From positions 57,627,205 through 57,691,204 of the forward strand of contig NC_081846.1 of the NCBI RefSeq assembly GCF_963259705.1: DNA of 64,000 nt. The letters are read 5' to 3'. This stretch comes from Myotis daubentonii (lineage: Eukaryota; Chordata; Mammalia; Chiroptera; Vespertilionidae). Numbering within the stretch: the stretch's first letter is position 1; the number at the start of each line of letters is the position of its first letter. The position numbers and the translations under genes are program-made. This document shows, one piece after another, positions 1 through 13,320 of the stretch. Below the pieces are notes generated by a model. It worked only from the letters and a program-made list of their open reading frames with translations, was not told where the DNA came from and made no database searches.

Positions 1-66
1 TGAACCCCTGGGGTTCCTTCAGTCTGCAGGCCAACGCCCTATCCACTGAGCCAAACCAGCTAGGGC
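1..66 (-). repeat. VES SINE, 5' part, cut by window edge
   Basis: The stretch reads as the reverse complement of the tRNA-derived head of a vespertilionid VES SINE: 'gctggtttggctcagtgga' on the minus strand, followed by the B-box region. The rest of the element lies left of the window. Confidence 0.8.
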
Positions 67-1954
<1,888 letters not shown>

Positions 1955-2664
1955 TGAAATGTTCATGGGTGGTGTGAAAAAATGTTGCTAAGTGCTCCTA
2001 ATAGCATTATTCCTCGGGCTTAGTTTAGGAGTTCTGCTGCATAAAATGTAACTTGTCCCAATTGAGACACTGATCTTCATTCCGGGGAGCAATTAGGTTT
2101 ATGTTGAACCATTTCCAGTTTCTTAGTTTATTAAAAGAACTTTATCAGCACCTTTTAAAAAGCTCTTCCAAGATTTAAATGCATCCACATTACCTCCAGT
2201 TTAATAGCTGAATAGTATCCATTTACAGCAGTGAAACTCTGCATCTAGCCCAAAGATTTTACTCTCCTCAAAAAATCGGTGGAGCTTGAACGAGATAATC
2301 TTCTTTGGGGTAGGAACCTCTGTTTGGATATATCCCATAATAAATAAACATGTTAAAAAGCACTTAAAAAATATAACCTCACTTTTTGTGTGTGTGTGTG
2401 TAGAAATAAAAGCCTCCCATTGCTTTGCCTAATAAAAGTAGGCAAAAGTTTAGAAAGTAGATAGTACATGGCAAGATCAGAAATTTAAGAACTTGGGAAA
2501 TGTGATAAAATAGTTTTATTTGGCAATTTTTCAGAGTTTTTAGCCTAGGAGTGATTAGCTTAACTCAAAAGCTCTGAAGTCTCCACTGGCACCATTTCCC
2601 AGCTGTTAGGCAATGACGGGTTTCTGTTCGGTGCCAGTGGAGGCAACATAGAATCTTGGATAGG

Positions 2665-2835
2665 AACTTGGCCTCTGGTGTCCTTCAAACATGGTACAAC
2701 CTGGTTTGCTACTCACTGGCAGAAGGAACTTAGGCCTTTTACCTAACTCCCATTGCTTTATTTCCCCCTCTGAAAAATGGGAATAACAATATTAGTACCT
2801 GCCTTGTAGGTTGGTAGTCATGTCTGTTTACATGT
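2665..2835 (+). repeat. MIR SINE
   Basis: The blocks 'ttacctaactcccattgc', 'cctctgaaaaatgggaataa' and 'tagtacctgccttgtaggtt' match the MIR middle and 3' part in order. Confidence 0.65.
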
Positions 2836-2849
2836 TTTGAATATTTACT

Positions 2850-3020
2850 AAGTATAAAGTCCTCTTATTAACACCCTTGGGTTTTAAATCATTTAGTCTC
2901 TACAAAACCTTATGCTGTAGGTGTTATTAATATTCCTGTTTTATAAAAGGGAAAACCAAGGAGACAGAGGTTTCCCCGGAGTTACACCGCTAGCAAAGTT
3001 CAGGCTGAATTCAAACCAAG
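2850..3020 (-). repeat. MIR SINE, antisense
   Basis: The antisense MIR pattern is visible: 'attaatattcctgttttat', then a purine block resembling 'gaggaaactgaggc', then 'agttacaccgctagcaaag'. Confidence 0.55.
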
Positions 3021-3474
3021 GAAGTCTAATTAGGTGAGGAGGTATAGAGGAGCTATAAACGCATCTCATCTTCTTTGATAAAATAGATTAGAGAAATTCA
3101 AAGCATAGGAATGTAAGTCCTGGTCATGCTAGATTCAACAAAATTTAAATTATTCAGTCATTAGCAAATAAGTATATCCCATGGCTTTCTGGGGACAAAA
3201 CTTAATGTCACTATTACTAAACACATCCCTGTTCAAAATAGAACTTTGACAACTACAGAATGTATATGATTAGAATTGTTTCCATCTGTGAACCCTTGAA
3301 AAGAGGAAATATCTGGGCCTATTATCTGTAGTTCGTGTTCAGAACTATAGTGTAAGATTTTAATCAGGAAACCTGCAATAATGAAAGTATGTTCAATTCC
3401 CAGTTATGTCATTATAGTTCATAAATGCATTAAAAGTGCCATTTTTAATGATAATTCGATTTTTTCTCTTGACA

Positions 3475-3528
3475 TTTTTTTATTTTTAAAGAGTTTTAAA
3501 AATCGATTTTTAGAACGAGATGAAGGGA

Positions 3529-3568
<40 letters not shown>

Positions 3569-3722
3569 CATGGATGTGAAAGGGAAACATTGGTCGGCTG
3601 CCTCCTGCACGTGCCTACTGGGATTGAGCCTCCTAGGTATGTGCCCTGACTGGGAATCTAACTAGCAACCACTTGGTGCATGGAATGATGCTCAGCCATC
3701 TGAGCCACACCGGGCAGGGCTT
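3475..3722 (-). repeat. VES SINE, minus strand
   Basis: An AT-rich tail, a GA microsatellite (3531-3566), then 'gggattgagcctcc' and a degenerate tRNA-like head ending 'gagccacaccgggcagggc' form the standard VES layout read backwards. It is more diverged than the copies at 42683 and 59341. GA-encoded open frames here (RERERE on one strand, SLSLSL on the other) are not genes. Confidence 0.85.
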
Positions 3723-3880
3723 TAATGCCAATTCTTGACTAGGAGTTAACAGACAGGTGTTACAAATTGTGCATATGATTTACAAAATTAGTGACTTCAT
3801 TTCATCAGGACACAGTTTTTAATTATCCTATCTAATAATAGACAAATATGGTAATTAACCATTCCTCCGACACGCTTCCC

Positions 3881-3940
3881 ATTGGCTAATCAGGGCGATA
3901 TGCAAATTAACTGCCAACCAAGATGGCGGCTAATTTGCAT
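3881..3940 (+). promoter_or_regulatory. Candidate promoter-like motifs in the Helitron head
   Basis: Within 60 bases lie ATTGG (inverted CCAAT box, 3881-3885), ATGCAAAT (octamer, 3900-3907), CCAAGATGGCGGC (YY1-like, about 3918-3930) and ATTTGCAT (reverse octamer, 3933-3940). The motifs are visible. That they drive transcription is inference. Confidence 0.35.
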
Positions 3941-4130
3941 ACTACAGGCAGGGCGGGACAGCGCCATCCCGCCTGCCCCCCTGCCATCTGGGCCTGCTAT
4001 CTGCGACCGGGGCATAGGCAGCCTGTATGGGACCCGACCCAGGGCTGGCCTGCGGGACCACAGCAATCCGCCACCGGACACGCCCACAAATGGCCCTCTT
4101 GCAGGGATGCATGGCTGGCAGGTCCTAATG

Positions 4131-4775
4131 CACCGATCCGCCACCGGCTTAGCCCACAAACGGCCCTCCCATGGGGATCCCGGGTTGGCAGGTGCTAATG
4201 CACCAATCAGACACTGGCCACGCCCACAAACGGCCTTCCTGTGGGGATCCCGGGTTGGCAGGTGCTAATGCACCGATCAGCCACCGGCTTAGCCCACAAA
4301 CGGCCCTCCCGTGGGGATCCCGGGTTGGCAGGTGCTAATGCACCGATCAGACACTGGCCACGCCCACAAACGGCCCTCCAGTGGGGATCCCGGGTTGGCA
4401 GGTGCTAATGCACCGATCAGCCACCGGCTTAGCCCACAAACAGCCCTCCCGTGGGGATCCCGGGTTGGCAGGTGCTAATGCACTGATCAGACACTGGCCA
4501 CGCCCACAAACGGCCCTCCCTGGGGATCCCGGGTTGGCAGGTGCTAATGCACCGATCAGACACTGGCCACGCCCACAAACGGCCCTCCCTGGGGATCCCG
4601 GGTTGGCAGGTGCTAATGCACCGATCAGACACTGGCCACGCCCACAAACGGCCCTCCCGTGGGGATCCTGGGTTGGCAGGTGCTAATGCACCGATCAGCC
4701 ACCGGCTTAGCCCACAAACAGCCCTCCCGTGGGGATCCCGGGTTGGCAGGTGCTAATGCACCGATCCGCCAATGG
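4131..4775 (+). repeat. 70-bp minisatellite, about 9 copies, two alternating subtypes
   Basis: Copies start at 4131, 4201, 4271, 4341, 4411, 4481, 4550, 4619, 4689 and 4759; the spacing is 70 bp except for two 69-bp units. All share 'gggttggcaggtgctaatgc'. Type A carries 'acactggccacgcccac', type B 'ccaccggcttagcccac'. The order is B A B A B A A A B A(-like). Because 70 is not a multiple of 3, the long open frames on both strands drift through all phases. They are by-products, not proteins. Confidence 0.92.
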
Positions 4776-5217
4776 CCACGCGTGGGCTTCAGGCAGCCGG
4801 GAGTGGGGAAGTTCCCGCCCCTTAGCTGCTTGCTCATTCACTTACTCGCTCATTCATTTACTCATTCACTCACTCATTATTCACTCACTCACTCAGCAAA
4901 CCCTCTCAGGTCCCTGGCACCAGGCCAGGCACTGAAGGTGAAGCAGGATAAGACAGAGCTATGTCCTCAAGATGTTAGTAATTCAGTAGGGCGAAGCAGG
5001 CACATGAACGAGACAGTTGTATGCACAGATGCAGTGTACTGGGTTCCGTGAGGGCTGTAACTAATGCCGACTTTGTTCTCTTGATAAAATGGGGCCTCGG
5101 GAGCCAGGCCACCCCAAGCCTGTAGGCCTGTGCCCAGGCCAGGAGTAGCCGGGGTCCCGGAACATGACAGAGGGTGCAGGTCAGGCTGAGGGGTCTGGCC
5201 CCACCCCTCACCCGCGA

Positions 5218-5237
5218 GTGCACAAAATTTTGTGCAC
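5218..5237 (+). other. Helitron 3' terminal hairpin
   Basis: This 20-base perfect palindrome, GTGCACAAAATTTTGTGCAC, lies 7 bases before the CTAG end. In Helitrons the hairpin acts as the transposition terminator. Matching hairpins occur at 8055-8074 and 48157-48176. Confidence 0.85.
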
Positions 5238-5864
5238 TGGGCTACTAGTTTCAATTATAATAAGGAACGAGAGCACTTGGGTTAAAGTTTTTCAGCAGAA
5301 GAGGGAGCACTGGTTTATAACAGCCCCTGGAAATCTAGTTGCCTGGTACAATGGAAATTCACCCATTTGACCCTATAATGCCAACACACTCAACTTTACC
5401 CATGAGTAATATGTTCTAGATTCAGTTTAAACAGATCAAACTTTCTAGAAAGTTTCATGAGGTTGTCACTATGGCCACAGATCGCTGGTGGTTAAAGATT
5501 ACTGTTTTTTTTGTTTGTTTGTTTACTTTTGGTTACTTTCAAGGTGTTTGAATTTGTAGGTTTTCTATATAAGAGTTCCTGTGACTTTGTATAAGAAAGA
5601 CAAATTTTTGTGTAAATGTAATAATAACTATAATTTCAATCATCAGAAACAATTATATTTTACAGCCTTTTAATATTATATTTGTTTTTAAACTACTAAC
5701 TCCTTTGTGGATCTCTTGAAGTGGCCTGGTTTAATATTCTTTCTACTCTCCCCTCTTAGGTTTTATCTTTAATAAAATTCTGAACTGTAATGGACATGAC
5801 ACATTAATAATATTGCCTAGAGCATTTAGCCTGTTCCAAGTTGCTATGCTTTCTCTTCTTTTAG

Positions 5865-6143
<279 letters not shown>

Positions 6144-6257
6144 TAATAGCACATAGTTACTGCACAACTGTTAATATTATAATATAGTTGGTGGGTAAGC
6201 ATAGAAAAAGCAGTTTATCTGGAAATGTTATGAATCTGTCATTGAAAATTATTTTTT

Positions 6258-6456
6258 TCATTTTTAAACCTTTTATTTTTTTTTTCAATTTTTTTATTGA
6301 TTATTACATATGTGTCCTTATCCCCACATTACCCCCATACCCCCACTCATGCCCTCACCCCTCTGTTGTCTGTGTCCATTGGTTAGGTCTATATGCTTGC
6401 ATATAAGTCCTTTGGTTGATCTCTCCCCCTTACCCCACCCTCCCCTACCTTCCCTA
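6258..6456 (-). mobile_element. L1 3' end, 5'-truncated insertion
   Basis: A T-rich stretch (the antisense poly(A) tail) is followed by C-rich L1 3' UTR sequence. The 14-base sequence GAAAATTATTTTTT occurs on both sides (6244-6257 and 6457-6470), as target duplications of a retrotransposed copy. The copy is only about 200 bp long. Confidence 0.75.
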
Positions 6457-6714
6457 GAAAATTATTTTTTAAACTTAAAAATAATTTTACAAAATCATAC
6501 TTTAAAGTTGTTAGTACTGTATTTTGTTGGTGAATATTGCTCTATCATATTCAGAATTTGTTTAAATTCATATCATAATCCTTTTGAAGAAAAAACTGAT
6601 GATACTTGATTAAACAAAGCAGAGGGAAGTTTTCAGAAGTTAAAATGAGCAGAAGAGAATTCATCATAGCTAATGATACAACATTTTCTGTGAAAATAAG
6701 TATTAAGGGCTAAT

Positions 6715-6946
6715 TTATTTATTTTTTTAAATATATTTTTATTGCTTTCAGAGAGGAAGGGAGAGGGAGAGAGAGAGAGAGAGAAACATCAACGATGAGA
6801 GAGAATCATCAATTGGCTGCCTCCCACATGCCCCCTACAGGGGATTGAGCCCACAACCCAGGCATGTGCCCTTGAATGGACTCGAACCTGGGACCCTCTG
6901 GTCTGCAGGCTGACACTCCATCCACTGAGCCACACCAGCCAGGGCT
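6715..6946 (-). repeat. VES SINE, minus strand
   Basis: The order is an AT tail, 'ttgctttcagagaggaaggg', a GA run, 'aatcatcaattggctgcctcc' and a B-box region, ending 'ccactgagccacaccagcca' and gggc. This is a nearly complete VES element. Confidence 0.88.
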
Positions 6947-7062
6947 TAAGGGCTAATTTAACCATTTCTAGGAAGGGAGGACAGATGAATGAATGTGTAT
7001 CCCTGAAATTAAAGGAGAAAGTAGTTAATTTTGCAAATCTAGGGAGACCTGCTAAATGCTTA

Positions 7063-8085
7063 TCCTATCTAATAAAAGAAAAAAGGGTAATTAACCGTAC
7101 CTCCGCTATGCTTCCCATTGGCTAATCAGGGCAATATGCAAATTAACTGCCAACAAAGATGGCTGCCGGCAGCCATGCAGCTGAAGCGAACATGAGGCTT
7201 GTTTGCTCCAGTGATGGTAGAAGCCAAGGTTCCCCACCTGCCGTGGCCCGGCTCTGAACTCCAGATGCAACAGAGTTTCAATTATAGAAGCTAAACAAAC
7301 CCCAGATACCTGCTTTCAGCAGGCTGCGGCCTCAGAGCTGGGAGCGCTGGTGAAGGCAACAGAGTTTCTATTATAGAAGGTAAATAAATCCCAGAATTAA
7401 AAAAAAAAGAAAAAAAGGAGAGGCTGGGAGCTTCAGTTGCAGGCCAGCCTGAAAACGGCCGTCAGCCCCTCATCCAGACTGGCCAGGCACCCCAGTGGGG
7501 AACCCCACCCTGAAGGGGGTGTGACCAGCTGCAAACAGCCATCAGCCCCTCACCCAGGCTGGCCAGGCACCCAAGCGGGACCCCTACCCTGATCTGGGAC
7601 ACCCTTCAAGGCAAACCAGCCAGCCCCCACCCGTGCACCAGGTCTCTATCCTATATAGTAAAAGGGTAATATGCAAACTGACCCTAATAGCAGAAAGACT
7701 GGGAATGACTGGTCACTATGACACACACTGACCACCAGGGGCCAGACGCTCAATGCAGGAGGTCAGTGCACTTCCCACATGGGGGAGCTCTGCTCAGCCA
7801 CAAGCCAGGCTGATGGCTGCCAATACAGCGGTGGTGGTGGGAGCCTCTCCTGCCTCCTCAGCAGTGCTAAGGATGTCCGACCTCAGCTTAGGTCTGCTCC
7901 CCACTGTCAAGTGGACATCCCCCGAGGGCTGCCAGGCTGCCAGAGGGATGTCTGATTGCCAGCTTAGGCCCAATCCCCCAGGAGCGGGCCTAAGCCAGCA
8001 GGTGGTCATCCCTCGGGCACAGGCCGAGCTGAGGGACCACCCCCCCACCCCCGAGTGCACAAATTTTTGTGCACCGGGCCTCTAG
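7063..8085 (+). mobile_element. Composite Helitron (two heads, one complete 3' end)
   Basis: The outer 5' end TCCTATCTAATAAAAG starts at 7063 after A. At 7631-7648 lies a hairpin-less 3'-end-like piece (GTGCACCAGGTCTCTA), followed at once by a second 5' end, TCCTATATAGTAAAAGG, at 7649. The final 3' end at 8055-8085 has the perfect hairpin, ACCGGGCCT and CTAG before T. The first segment contains an imperfect internal direct repeat of about 80-90 bp (from about 7266 and 7359). There is no transposase. The same two-part layout recurs at 46782-48187. Confidence 0.85.
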
Positions 8086-8194
8086 TTTAATTATATAAAA
8101 GGCAGGAAACTTCATCTATTCACCCACTGACAAATAAATCAAATGTGCCTGTAGTATGTGCTGCATACTTTGCTAGGGATTAAAAAAATGTACA

Positions 8195-8908
8195 ATTAAT
8201 TTATTAATTGGACACCTATTGATGGAACAGATACTATACCTGGCACTGTGCCAGGTGCCATCCTGAACAGCGCAGACATGTCCTGTGTGGAAGTGGGGAG
8301 CTGGGGAGCTGGGCTGGGAGGACAGTAACATGCATGGGAATAATAAGGGGAGGACACCTCCATAATAGAGGTCTAAGGGCCGCAGCCACTAGGGGAAGGG
8401 AATGGCTGGGGAAATCAGAGAAAGTGTCAAAGAGAAAACTTAAGCTGTATCTTAGTTGAAGACATAGCAGCAGAAACAAACAAGATTCATTCCAGATGAT
8501 TTAAGCTAAAAACAAACAAAAGAATAGATTAGTGGGAGGAAGTAGGCGTAGGGCGAGGGATAAACCTTAAAGATTCAAGGGACTCTTCACAAGCTACAGT
8601 GGGGAGGGCAGCGGGGGCTTGCAAAGAATTGAAGTCAGAGGCTAGAAAGGTCTCCGCTGCCTGGGCTGAAGAAGTGAGTTTCATCAGCTAGAAGAGGGGG
8701 AAAGAGGCCCTTACTGGTGTGTCTTCAATGGAAAGTACTGGGCAAGGGTGGGTGCCGGGAGATGAGACTCGGAACATAGGTTAGGCTCAGACTGTGAAAA
8801 GTCCTATAGTGGGTCTTGCTTGCATTTCACCTTTATTCTGAGCAGAGGCGAGACTTTGCAGCAGCTGAATTACAGAACCGAATTTATGTTTTAACAACAT
8901 GTCCTGAA
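8195..8908 (+). repeat. Old interspersed repeat remnant (L2/MER-like)
   Basis: The stretch begins 'gacacctattgatggaacag' and 'ctggcactgtgccaggtgcc', wording common to ancient mammalian repeats that describe no gene. Further on, 'tttattctgagcagaggcga' and 'gaatttatgttttaacaaca' resemble MER-type consensus text. The family is uncertain. Confidence 0.35.
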
Positions 8909-9089
8909 TGGAAAATTGGTGAGGCTGGTGGGGGGGGGAGGGTGGGGGGGGGAGGTCATGTGGAGTCAAATGGCACCCTCACAGAAGTGGGGGAGGGGCA
9001 GGAATGGCTCTGGCTGAGAGGAGGAGGGACGAGGGAGGAGAAAGGGGAAGCAAGGAGGGATGATGAAAGTGAGAATAATTCTAAACCAG

Positions 9090-9250
9090 ACAGTTTGTTC
9101 CACTATTTACTGGCTGGGTGAAATTGTGTACACTATTTAACATCTTCCTGTCTTGTTTCCTTCATCTGTAAAACAATAATTTGCACGGTTCTTGTGAGGA
9201 TTAAGGCCCTAGGATATTGTCTGGCACCCAATAGTAATACAGTAAATGAT
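9090..9250 (+). repeat. MIR SINE
   Basis: 'ctatttactggctgggtgaa', 'ttccttcatctgtaaaacaa' and 'gttcttgtgaggattaaggc' follow the MIR core and 3' part in order. Confidence 0.65.
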
Positions 9251-9779
9251 AAATATTCAGTATTGGATCATCAACCATGTAAGAATATAGAAGGAGAAAC
9301 AGACTTGGGGAGAGAGAACTTTTGTTTATGTCACGTGTTGGGTGAAAATGTCTAGTACACATGTACAAGAAACCAATTAGCTGCCTCTGGGTTGGGGAAT
9401 TGGGACAATCGTGGTCAGTAGCTAAGGGAGATCTCCATTTCACTTCGTTTATTCAAAAAGTAGATAAAGAAAGCAGTTTAAAGCTCACCCCTCCAGAGCT
9501 GAGGAGTTGGTGCACGCCGGGGACGACTAGGGGAGAACACATGCAGGTGGAGCATGAACCACCTGAAGTAGGTGAGAGGCACCAGGGAGCCTGGACTGGA
9601 GCAGAAGAGGAGAAACCCAGGGCTGAGGGTCACATATGTTGGTCGTCAGACATAAATCTCTATTATTCTTGACTGAATGCATCGCTGCCCCTAGTCCCTG
9701 TATCTGACCAGTTGCCAAGTTCTATTAATTCATCCCTTCAGTGTTTCTGACAGTTATCTCTTCCTTGCTACCAGCCAAG

Positions 9780-10330
9780 TTTAGGCATATTTATTATTAG
9801 TCATGTCTAGCCCATTGTAGTAGCCCCCTAACCACTCTCTCTGCTTCCATCTCTTCTTTCCTTGCCTCCTTAATTTATCCTGAACTTACAATGAGATCCA
9901 TCTTTTTATGCAATGACAGTGATTATATTAATCCCATGCCCCAAACAGAAACAAATGCAACCTCAGTAGCTCTCCAGACTCCTTGGCAGAGCCCGAAAGC
10001 CTTTCAAATTCAAGCCCCAGGCTTAGCAGTGTCCTTCCCCAGTGTTCCCCAAAGGTGATTCCAAATGGACCGATTTGACTTCTAAGTTTGCATGTTCCTT
10101 CCTTTCATGCTCAATGGTTCTTTCTCCCCCATCTGCTTTAGAGAAGAGTAAGTTGGACTTTAGCTCGGGTGCTCCTCCTTACCGGAGGCCATGCTAGTCT
10201 TACCTGCAGGGAGAGGTGTACCACTTAGCGGTATCTACCACATGTTGCCACAAACTGTAGTTATCTGGGTATAATCTTATCACCCCTATGAAAGAGCTCC
10301 TTGAAGGAGGGGCTGCTTTCAACAGCTTAC
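9780..10330 (+). repeat. L2-like LINE 3' sequence
   Basis: Pyrimidine-rich text with 'aatcccatgccccaaacaga', 'ctctccagactccttggcag' and 'tcaatggttctttctccccc' resembles degraded L2 3' regions. The call rests on style rather than a strong match. Confidence 0.35.
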
Positions 10331-10347
10331 TATCCAATCTTCTAGGG

Positions 10348-10532
10348 CAGGGGTGGGAAACGTCTGGCCCCAGGGCCCTGGTCTGGCCCTGCCAAGGTAA
10401 TTCGGGGTGAACTAATGAAATGTTTGACCAAATATAGCAGGCTAAGTTTTAAGCTGATAATCTTGTATGGCCCTCAAATGATGTTATAAATATCCAAATG
10501 GCACTCAGCAGAAAAAAGGTTCCCCACCCCTG
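10348..10532. mobile_element. hAT-type MITE
   Basis: This 185-bp element has terminal inverted repeats starting CAGGGGTGGG at both ends. Flanking 8-bp target duplications are TTCTAGGG (10340-10347) and CTCTAGGG (10533-10540), one mismatch apart. Eight-base duplications and CAGNGG ends are hAT signatures. It has no coding capacity. Confidence 0.85.
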
Positions 10533-11250
10533 CTCTAGGGGGACTTTAAATCCATGTAAAATGCTTCTTTAGCTGAAATCCATGTGCGGCTACCTTCTTA
10601 TCATTGCAAACTGCACCATTGACATTTAATATTCACAGAAGGAGGAGTAAAGTCCGATCAGCTATAAGTGGAAACAGAAATCGAACTACTCGTATGTCTA
10701 TCCCACTTAGAGTCAGACAGATGGAAGCATTTTCTAGTCCTGCTTGAAATAGAAATCTGGCTGGGGAAGAAGGTTCTATTGATTTTCGTTTTTCAGGTAG
10801 TGGCCCTGTGCTTAAACTTAATTTACATATTGCCAAGTGATGGAGAAATTAAAATGTCTGCTTAAAGGCAGATGCAGAAGGTTGTGGTTTAGATTTATTT
10901 TATTGTAATCAGTGATTGTCTATACTTGCAAATTCTGGCCATCAATAAATAATGAATCAATGATATTATTGAAAGTAAGCTTTTTTCATCTCATCTTTTA
11001 ATAATTCTAATGTTCTGTATTTTGACTAATCTACTATGCAACAGTCTATACACCTTATGTTGGAAACACTGATTCACTCACTGGAAGGTGGTAGTGCCAA
11101 AAAGGTTTGGATGTTTTCAGTAAAAATAACTATGATATAGTCACTGTATACACAAAATTTACTGTCATTTAGTCATTTATCTAGCAAAAACAAATTATGC
11201 AGCTTAGGGAAATATGGCACTAAATGATAAAATTTACTGTAGTTCAATGA

Positions 11251-11433
<183 letters not shown>

Positions 11434-11451
11434 AGTTCATCTTTAAATCCT

Positions 11452-11457
11452 ATTAAA
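11452..11457 (+). promoter_or_regulatory. Candidate CCDC148 poly(A) signal
   Basis: ATTAAA, the commonest variant of AATAAA, lies 18 bases after the stop codon. That is close, and a later signal could be the one used. Confidence 0.3.
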
Positions 11458-12354
11458 TGTAAACAAAATTTTTCTCTGAATACATTTATATGGATAACAA
11501 TGATTACTGCTTTCTAAATTTTTTTTTTAAAAGATCGACATAGAAATCATAGCATCTATTAAAACAACCTTGCCTTTAAAAAAATGATTCTTAGAATTTT
11601 ATGCACTATTTCCAATATCTTTGTTTCTTTAATGGTATTAAATTCTCCAAGACTATGGAACTTAATTATGACACATTTGGTACATATATTAGCATTTAGT
11701 AAATTGCAATTTGGGAGTTGCCTTATCCCATGAAAAGAGATCAAAATAACCATTTGCGAGAATTATAATTTATACTAATGCTACCTGCTAACAATCATTT
11801 CTGCTTGCTATTTTCAGAATTTAACTTTTTAATCATGGAAGCTTCATTACCATTAATACTTCTATTGTTTCTTGATTATTATAATAGAAGACTCAACCTT
11901 TCTCTAAATTTAGAAACCAATTTGGTATACCATGTTTACTGAAAACCAATCATCCAAGACAATCTCATTTTGCAAATTAGCCCATAGGAATAAATTAGAA
12001 ATTAGAAATAGCATTTCAGACATCAGAATATCTATTTTGGCTAGGGGGAAAATGTGGATGGCTGTTTAGAAGGGATATTTTAACATTGATAATATTTAGA
12101 ATGCTATCAAAAGTTTCACACTACCTATTAAATATCTAGATGATTTTATAGAAGGCAATGTTTCAAATAGAAGTCAAGCATAAGTGTTTTCTTTTTACTG
12201 TTTCTAATGAACCACACAAACATGAGTAGCTTGTGATGCACAGCAAGAGGGGGTGACACTATTTTGAGAACCACAGGGAGTCCATACTTGGGGTTATACA
12301 GAAGCAGTGTAGCTCTTGACTCAGAACTTACTAATTTTCTTTCTTTTTAAAAAA
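11458..12354. other. Intergenic, nothing recognised
   Basis: This AT-rich sequence beyond the CCDC148 stop may include 3' UTR. No open frame with splice or family features and no clear repeat was seen. Confidence 0.5.
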
Positions 12355-12525
12355 CAGTATTTATAATAGTTACCATTTGTTGAACACAAACTGTGTGCTC
12401 AGAGCCATGTATATACTTTACATATAAAGTCTTCTTTGACCATGATAACAACCTTATGAGCTTATTCCCATTTCTCCAGATAAGGAAACAGGTTCAGAAA
12501 GGTAGAATAACATGCCATAGATCAC
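12355..12525 (-). repeat. MIR SINE, antisense
   Basis: Antisense MIR landmarks are 'ccatttgttgaacacaaact', 'tgataacaaccttatgagct' and 'cagataaggaaacaggttca'. Confidence 0.6.
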
Positions 12526-12544
12526 TTGTTTTTCAACTGTGAAT

Positions 12545-13320
12545 CATTAAATCAATTTAGTGAGCCTGACCAGCATTAAAAGAAAAGAAAGAAACAAAAT
12601 AAAATAAATCCGAAATCTAAGTGGCTAATAAACATATGAAAAGATGGAAATACCAATTAAAAACCCAATGAAATACCAATATGATTCCACCAGATTGGCA
12701 ACAATACTAAGAAATCTAACAATATCAGTAATATCCTACAGAACAGCAGGAAGCACCCACTGGTGGTGAGAGTGTAGATTGGAAAAGTCCAGGTTTACCT
12801 GGTAAAGTTGTCACTGTTTATACACTTGGATAGAACAATTCTATTCCTAAATATATGCCCTTGAGGAGCCCCTGCATATGTGTATAAGGACACACGGACT
12901 GGGATTCCTAAATGAAAACAAGCCAAATGTTCATCAATAGTAGAATGGATATAAAAATTGTGGTATATTCATATATGGAATTGCGAATAGAGAAAAATGA
13001 AAAAAATTAACATGGGCATAATATTTAGCGAAAGGACTCAGATGCAAAAGTATACATACTGTGTTGTATTTTATTTATCTAAAGTACAAAAACAGACCAA
13101 GTAACCCATAGTGTTAAAGGATAGGTGATGAAACAATAGAGGGAAATACGCCAATGATTAACACTAAAATCAAGGTAATGATTATCTCTTGGGGAAAGGA
13201 AGGCTGACAGGGTCGGGGACTTCCACGTTATGGGTAGTGATTTTATGATGTTTCCATTCCTTAAACTGTACATAAGTGTTTATGTACTCTTAGGTCAATG
13301 CCATAAATTCATAATAAACT
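12545..13320 (+). repeat. Old L1 (L1M) 3' region
   Basis: The ordered phrases 'attccaccagattggcaaca', 'agcacccactggtggtgaga', 'gccaaatgttcatcaatagt' and 'gatgcaaaagtatacatact' are those of the L1 ORF2 end and 3' UTR in old mammalian L1s. The frame is broken throughout. Confidence 0.7.

Larger units (their letters stand above)
3826..5248 (+). mobile_element. Non-autonomous Helitron (HeliBat type) with internal minisatellite
   Basis: The element sits between A (3825) and T (5249), the host site typical of Helitrons. It starts TCCTATCTAATAA and ends with a perfect hairpin (5218-5237, GTGCAC AAAATTTT GTGCAC), then ACTGGGCTA and CTAG. The head carries an inverted CCAAT box, an octamer and a YY1-like site. 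A 70-bp tandem array fills 4131-4775. After it comes a TCAC/TCAT-rich stretch and about 150 bp resembling an old genomic repeat, probably captured. There is no Rep/helicase frame, so movement would need proteins from another element. It lies sense in a CCDC148 intron. Confidence 0.88.

Noticed and set aside
3381..3665. Frame with RERERERE or SLSLSL repeats
   Set aside because: It is a GA microsatellite inside a SINE.
3882..4756. Several overlapping open frames with HRPRPQT and GDPGLAGANA repeats
   Set aside because: They arise from the 70-bp minisatellite of the Helitron. Period 70 rotates through all frames, so frames open on both strands without coding.
8847..8908. Possible extra CCDC148 exon (gagcag|AGGCGAGACTTTG to AAAATTG|gtgagg) with an open frame
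   Set aside because: The frame from 6005 joins 11287 directly in phase as in the protein I remember, and the flanks resemble an old MER-type repeat. RNA-seq would settle it.
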